NCBI GenBank assembly: GCA_013339895.1
Contig: JABACO010000001.1
Coordinates: 26,030,208 to 26,094,207 of the forward strand
Reading direction: 5' to 3'
From: Ephydatia muelleri
Taxonomy: Eukaryota > Porifera > Demospongiae > Spongillida > Spongillidae
DNA: 64,000 nt
Shown here: positions 59,029 through 64,000 of the stretch, in pieces
Layout of the letters: every line of letters begins with the position of its first letter
Position numbering within the stretch: position 1 is the stretch's first letter
Notes under the pieces: model-generated
Told to the model about the DNA's origin: nothing
The model's database searches: none
The model's input: the letters and a program-made list of their open reading frames with translations, nothing else
Translations under genes and position numbers: made by a program

Positions 59029-60459
59029 TTTGCGGGGCCCACCGCCGGCTACGTAAAGGACATGCCGCCCTTACCAGTACCCTAATTACTTATATTTCCG
59101 CTTACCCGTCGTCCCGCTTTGTAGGGATGACTCGCCCTGCTGTCGCTGGCCACGGTGTTCTTCAAATACCTCTCTTGCTACGGACCGCATCACCCATTTC
59201 AGATTTTCCAACGTAACTTCCGTTCCCTTTTGCTGGTTTGTAGCGGTAGAGTCCCGCTGCCCTTGTGAGTGCTGGTGGTGTGAACTGGTCGCATCCTGCT
59301 GCCCCTGTGAGTGCTGGTGGTGAGAACTGGTCGCATCCTGCTGCCCTTGAGCACTCGTTTGGTTCTCTTTGTCCCCCATAAAAAAAAAAAAACGGTTGCC
59401 TGTTTGTCCTTATGTTCGACCTTTCACGCTGGACTGAGCCGCGTGTCTGCTTTAGGCTCTGCGCATGCGCCTTTAGGAGATTGTGTGCTGGCCCGTTGTG
59501 TTAACTTCGTTTAACTCCTTGCGTTAAACGGTATCTTCATTCTTAAGATCTGTAGTGTATTTAACTTGTGCTTTCCATTAAACATGCGCAAACAGCGGCG
59601 TCATTTAATTTGTGTGTGTGTGTGGGGGGGATTCAGCATAGGGCGGCCGCCCTCCCCCCCCCCCTCATCGCGTATGAAATGCCGCCCACCCCTACCCGAC
59701 GCGCACGCGACGAACAAATATCTACAGCACGGACGTTTGCGGCTGGACAAAAAATCGATAATTAGACAATACCGTAATTTACAAAGAACCAAAACCAAAA
59801 GTAATATCATATCTCATTATACTGTTCATGTTTTGCGAATCACAAATCATACTTACTTTGAGACGTTTAGTAAAAATAAATAGCATCTGCAAATGCTGTA
59901 ACATATCAGTAAACAAAACCATCGACGCGCAAGTACAAGCATTATTATCAGTGATATGCGCAGCTCGTTTTCACGCCCATGTGTCTTTGGCGGGAAAAGA
60001 GAGGGTTACTTTAAGCGTGCGTAGTGGAGGAACCAACCGATAGAAAACGTTTGGCGAGCAATAACGCTCATCAGCACACATGGGGAAACACATATACAAC
60101 ACACAGAACTAGCCACGATTTTTTAAACCTGTGATCTAGACGTGAGTTTTTTAATGAATAAAAGGGGCAGTATTGTATGGGGATCCACGTAATGAAGATA
60201 AACCCGCGATGCAGAGTGTATGGCGCTTCTTGACGGAGGCTAGAGAAACAAGGGGAAAAAGGAGTTCATACATGTGCAGAGAGTTTGCAGACTCATAGAT
60301 AATATATCTATGGCAGACTCAGTCTGTGCAATTAACACAGGCAATGGATGGAAATTATCTGAAGAGTACATAGTTTACTTAGCCTTTTGATTGGACAGTG
60401 CACACAGCAGTTGTCTGCAAGAAGGTACCATAAAATAATTATGTGTACTGAATTGATGC

Positions 60460-61230
60460 ATGTATACATGTACATGTATACATGTAAGTTTACACTACCA
60501 AAACAACGAACCACAAAAGTCAGGTGGTCAACCAGCAAACTTAAATCCCGCACAAAATTGTTGCTGGCAGTCGTGCAGTTGCCCCTCCCTTCCAAATGGG
60601 ATTTTCACTGGATGTGGAGCAGCTGTGGTGTCCCATATGCCTAATGATTGTGAGCCAACCACTGGAGCTTGGAGCTACCATGTAGGGCATTGGTATGTAC
60701 TGACTGTACCATCCAGTGGTTCATGGCATAGGTCAAACTCAGATTATCGTACAGCTGGTGGAAGACATGAGACAGTCTGTAGAGAAGATGGTAAGGTTTA
60801 AACAAACACTGATTGAAAGCACGCAAACAGAAGGAGGAAATAATCAACAGCACCAAAGTGACTGACAAGGAATTTGCTGGTCTCTTTGTCAAGCGATTGG
60901 ATGAAGCCCTCCAATCTTTTAACATCCATAGGCAACAATACTTAGGTAGTGTGTTAGTTGGCAACCATATACACAAGACCCTGTAGGTATAACTAAGAAT
61001 AAAATATTCTCAAAGAGCGTATTGGCATGGCAAACACATATTGGATTCGGTCTCATGGGGTGAGAATAAAGCCAATCCATTCATACACCTTGCAAAGGAT
61101 GTACCATTCGGTACCAGATCCTGTGAAACATTTGTTGCTCATTGTTAAGGAGCACTTACTGATTGCAGTTCTACAAAATGTGGCGCCTCCTCCTAATAAT
61201 AATCCCGCAATTCAGGATAGACTTCAATAG
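60460..61230 (+). other. Exon-like frames of an unrecognised gene (copy C)
   Basis: Plus-strand counterpart of 21918-22680. Frames include GAAVVSHMPNDCEPTTGAWS and MANTYWIRSHGVRIKPIH to PPPNNNPAIQDRLQ, with a GTAAGT donor at about 61231. Not assigned to a family. Confidence 0.3.
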
Positions 61231-61995
61231 TAAGTATCGCTGGTAAAAAAAATCGTGGCTACAAGAACATACGAGAACTAGATAGTACATTCTGTTAGCT
61301 TTAATTTCTAGCTTGAATTCAAACTTTCTATCGGTTGGGAACGTGGAAAACACACTTCGAAGAGGAAGGGTACGTCGAGGGTTACCCGCTTTCAACAGCC
61401 ATAACTTGCCGTGGCATATATTGCTGGCCATAATGACTTGCATCAAAAAGAGAAAACTGTAGCTTCTTTGTAATCTGCTTTTAAATGGCGCTTGTAGCCA
61501 TCCCGTCTTTTGTACCAGCTCATGTTTTCAGCTCTCCAGGTTGTCAAGGGCGTTGCTATAGGCATTACGCAATCATTTCAATTTTTCGGATTACATACTT
61601 TTTGTCCACAAAGTATATGGCCGCAAACGCCTGTGACAGATGACGTGTAGCTAAAGCAGATAGCTTCTGGGATGCTCAATCACTTTCAAGCTTTCAGCAG
61701 CATGCATTTGACGTGCCACACTTTGGTTCTTAGCTACAACTCTTTCAATTGTGGTTTGCTTTAGTTTATTTCAACTCTCCTCCAACACACGTTGGTTGGC
61801 CATCGTCACCAATCCCACGTGCATGCAAGATGTTGTGGTCTTATGCCCTCTAACCGGGTACAGGGAATAGACTGAATGTAAACTAATCTGACATGGAATG
61901 AACCAGCCAGTTATACCCTTTCTGACCTCACTACACATATTAGTCTCGATGTAATACATTTGCATGAATCTCTGTGTGTTTTCCACATATGCCAG

Positions 61996-63850
61996 GTTTG
62001 CTGAACATGGAGTGCAGTGAAGAAGACATCTACACCATAGCTGGATATGACTTTGATTGGAAACGTGTTGGCCGAAGACTTCTTAGTGATCAGAAAGTCA
62101 GAGATATCGACCGTGAGGGGAGCAGTGAAGGAGACAAGAGGGAAACAATGTTATTGGAATGGAAGAGGACAAAGTCATGCAATGCTACTTACCTAGCATT
62201 AGTGAAGGCACTGAGAGCTATAGAGAACAATGCTACTGCTGATCGTGTTGAAGCATTGGAGAAGAGCAAATCACAAGGTAATAGATCATGTATAGTTTAC
62301 CACACTACACTTTAATATGCTACATGTATGTTCTCTTAACTTTCCACCATAGCTAGTACCTCCAATCAATCCACCACTGATGGAGTAGTGAAGTATGCAG
62401 AGTACCTGAAGGGTGTATATAAAGTCAAGCCGTGTGGGGAACAATGGCTACGTGTAGTTTCCAAACATTACGTCAACTTGTCTACAATTGAGAGCATTGA
62501 AGACTTCCCCAAGGAGAAGGAAGTGACTTGCACTCTGGCAATGATCCATGCCGAGATAGAAGAGGTTAAAAAACTGAAAAGATCCATAACAATTGATCAA
62601 GTAAGTGTAATCATGAACATAGCTGCAAAAGACAAACTAAAAAACTCAAAAAACAGTTAACCAATGTTAGAGTGCATGTATTACCATTCAATGTGTTATC
62701 TTCAGGTTGGCCTACTTAAAGACGGTGAGAAGGCTAGATGTGTCATAGTGGAAGGGATTCCCGGGATAGGGAAATCAACATTCAGCTGGCACCTTGGGGT
62801 GTGCTGGACCCAAAAGGAGATCCTTCATGACTACCGTCTGGTTGTCCTCCTACGTTTGAGAGATGAGAGAATGCAGCATGCCAAGTGTGTGTCTGATCTC
62901 TTCCGCTATAAAGAGCAACCAAAGCAAGAGCATGAGGCAGTTATGGAGTGGATCAACAGTAACAAAGGAGATGGCGTGATGATGGTTCTTGATGGCTATG
63001 ATGAGCTGTCCCCAGACCTACAGACATCATCCATCTTTGCTGACATCATCAGAGGGGAGGTGCTTCCCAAGATGACAGTGCTGGTATCAAGTCGGCCTTC
63101 AGCTAATGAAAACCTCCATCAGCTGTGTCAAGATCAGAAGTGTCAGTACATTGAGGTGATTGGCTTTGGTAAGGAAGAGATCCAGGAGTATGTTGATGCA
63201 GCCCTTGGACACAACAAGGAGTTAAGGGACCAGCTGATGTCCTATCTTGAACATCATCCTCACATCCATGGCTTAATGTATTGTCCCCTTAACTGTGCCA
63301 TCATTGTACAGATCTTCAGGGACCAGATGAAGAGCAGAAGCCAACCTCCTCAAACCCTCACGGAAGTGTACCAAGTGCTGATCAAGACTGTACTGAAGCG
63401 TCATGAGCAGAAGTCAGTGGAGCCACCAGCAGCCATGAAACACAAGAGAACATCTGCCATCCCCAGTAAGTGTCATCTTTGCACACACACCCTTCATACA
63501 TCAGTGAACATGTCATGTTGATATACATATCCACCTGAATATGTACATCTATCCACTATTTGTTCATCATCATAATTACCCTAGTGTTGTGTGCATGCAT
63601 TGTGCCACACATATGATGTATTGCAGGAGGTCATGTACTGATCCAGTGCTGGGCTGGTAGTGGTGACTGGTGTGAACATTGCTATATTTGATCCCACTCT
63701 GTGCAGACAAACCATCAACCTTCCCTTGGCTTGGTGATGTGTCGGATCAAACTATTCCACAACTGCTAGTACTGGCCAAGCTAGCATATGATGGCACTAA
63801 TGAAGATCAGCTGATATTCCATGGACCAAGTGGGACAATGGAGGCATTAG
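61996..63850 (+). CDS. NOD-like receptor copy C: Death-NACHT-winged helix, continues beyond window
   Basis: Exons: 61996-62277 Death-fold domain (GYDFDWKRVGRRLLSDQKV), 62353-62600 linker, 62706-63465 NACHT (Walker A GIPGIGKST, Walker B MMVLDGYDEL, VLVSSRPSANE), 63707-63850 winged-helix part (PSTFPWLGDVSDQTIPQLL). All junctions are GT-AG and the frames are open. Only three amino-acid differences from copy A were seen (V to K in the Death domain, T to A near the end of the NACHT exon, N to K at the start of the next exon). The helical and LRR exons would lie beyond 64000. Unlike copy B it is intact as far as visible. Confidence 0.88.
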
Positions 63851-64000
63851 GTACATGTAGGGCCTATAGTCGTGTGGTTTGTACTCATCATGTATACAAT
63901 ATTGCAACTTGACAATATGTGCATGTCTTAAACATGCCCACACTTTGCTAAATTGCCCAAGTGTGACGTTGATATCATAATGTATAGAATTGTCCAAAGA

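Larger units (their letters stand above)
57011..59379 (-). pseudogene. YR-2 gag-like protein, two exons, one frameshift
   Basis: Exon 1 (59379-59106) starts MGDKENQTSAQGQQDATSSH, is Gln/His-rich with a repeated QGQQDATSSHHQHS unit, and ends at GTAAGCG. Exon 2 (57871-57011) begins after a TAG acceptor with VRVGVEPSVEQVPSLP. It changes frame near 57668 (VTYVS to GNGFPPLSKRLVERIQ) and ends with CFRFNKNRSCPYDHCRFRH and CSVCGGQHPSTECKK. Same layout as YR-1 gag; the frame change probably destroys function. Confidence 0.82.
54188..59532 (-). mobile_element. YR-2: second tyrosine-recombinase retrotransposon, 3' end in gap
   Basis: Minus-strand order: 5' terminal sequence (59532-59380), gag in two exons, RT-RNase H, recombinase running into the gap. 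It has the same architecture as YR-1, including the intron minisatellite, spacer motif pair and 103-base gene overlap, but is clearly diverged. The 5' end (GTTAACTTCGTTTAAC, TTAAACGGTATC) resembles the A repeat of YR-1 and joins directly to copy C of the receptor flank at 59532/59533. Confidence 0.85.
59533..64000. repeat. Right arm of the large inverted duplication (copy C)
   Basis: Reverse complement of 19150-23622, nearly identical over about 4.47 kb and cut by the window edge. The distance between the arms is about 36 kb. Confidence 0.95.

Overview
This is eukaryotic DNA, most likely from a marine sponge such as Amphimedon. I infer this from a NOD-like receptor with Death, NACHT and leucine-rich parts, from very short GT-AG introns (49-110 bases), and from a metazoan mix of hAT, Merlin, pogo, CACTA-like and tyrosine-recombinase retroelements. 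No bacterial operons, rRNA, tRNA or CRISPR arrays were seen. Nearly everything legible is either immune-receptor sequence or mobile DNA. The assembly has a placeholder gap of exactly 1000 N (53188-54187).

Layout. 1-6.6 kb: low-complexity DNA with an internally deleted hAT remnant, a tandem segmental duplication and long GGGGA-type polypurine tracts. 6.9-8.8 kb: a complete Merlin element with 231-base inverted repeats and an 8-base target duplication. 9.5-21.2 kb (minus strand): a NOD-like receptor locus (copy A). Its leucine-rich exon sits in a 1.6-kb unit repeated five times, one unit carrying a solo LTR. 23.8-42.0 kb: an 18.2-kb nested stack of transposons at a single TA dinucleotide: a two-gene CACTA-like element (I), a pogo element, and a second pogo element that is itself interrupted by a tyrosine-recombinase retrotransposon with split direct repeats. 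42.2-46.8 kb: a truncated second copy of element I fused to a damaged second receptor (copy B). 47.4-53.2 kb: a diverged relative of element I (element II). 54.2-59.5 kb: a second, broken tyrosine-recombinase retrotransposon. 59.5-64.0 kb: a nearly identical inverted copy (copy C) of the receptor and its flank.

The most striking system is the two-gene transposon. A multi-exon transposase with an N-terminal C2H2 finger and a short-intron accessory gene of unknown function are transcribed divergently from a gap of only 45-63 bases that contains CACGTGG. The two family members are far apart in sequence yet keep the same accessory exon lengths (75, 114 and 129 nt). A second unusual pattern is a minisatellite in the gag intron of both tyrosine-recombinase retroelements. 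It keeps a hairpin of 7-4-7 layout with an invariant TCCA loop while the stem bases change in a compensatory way.
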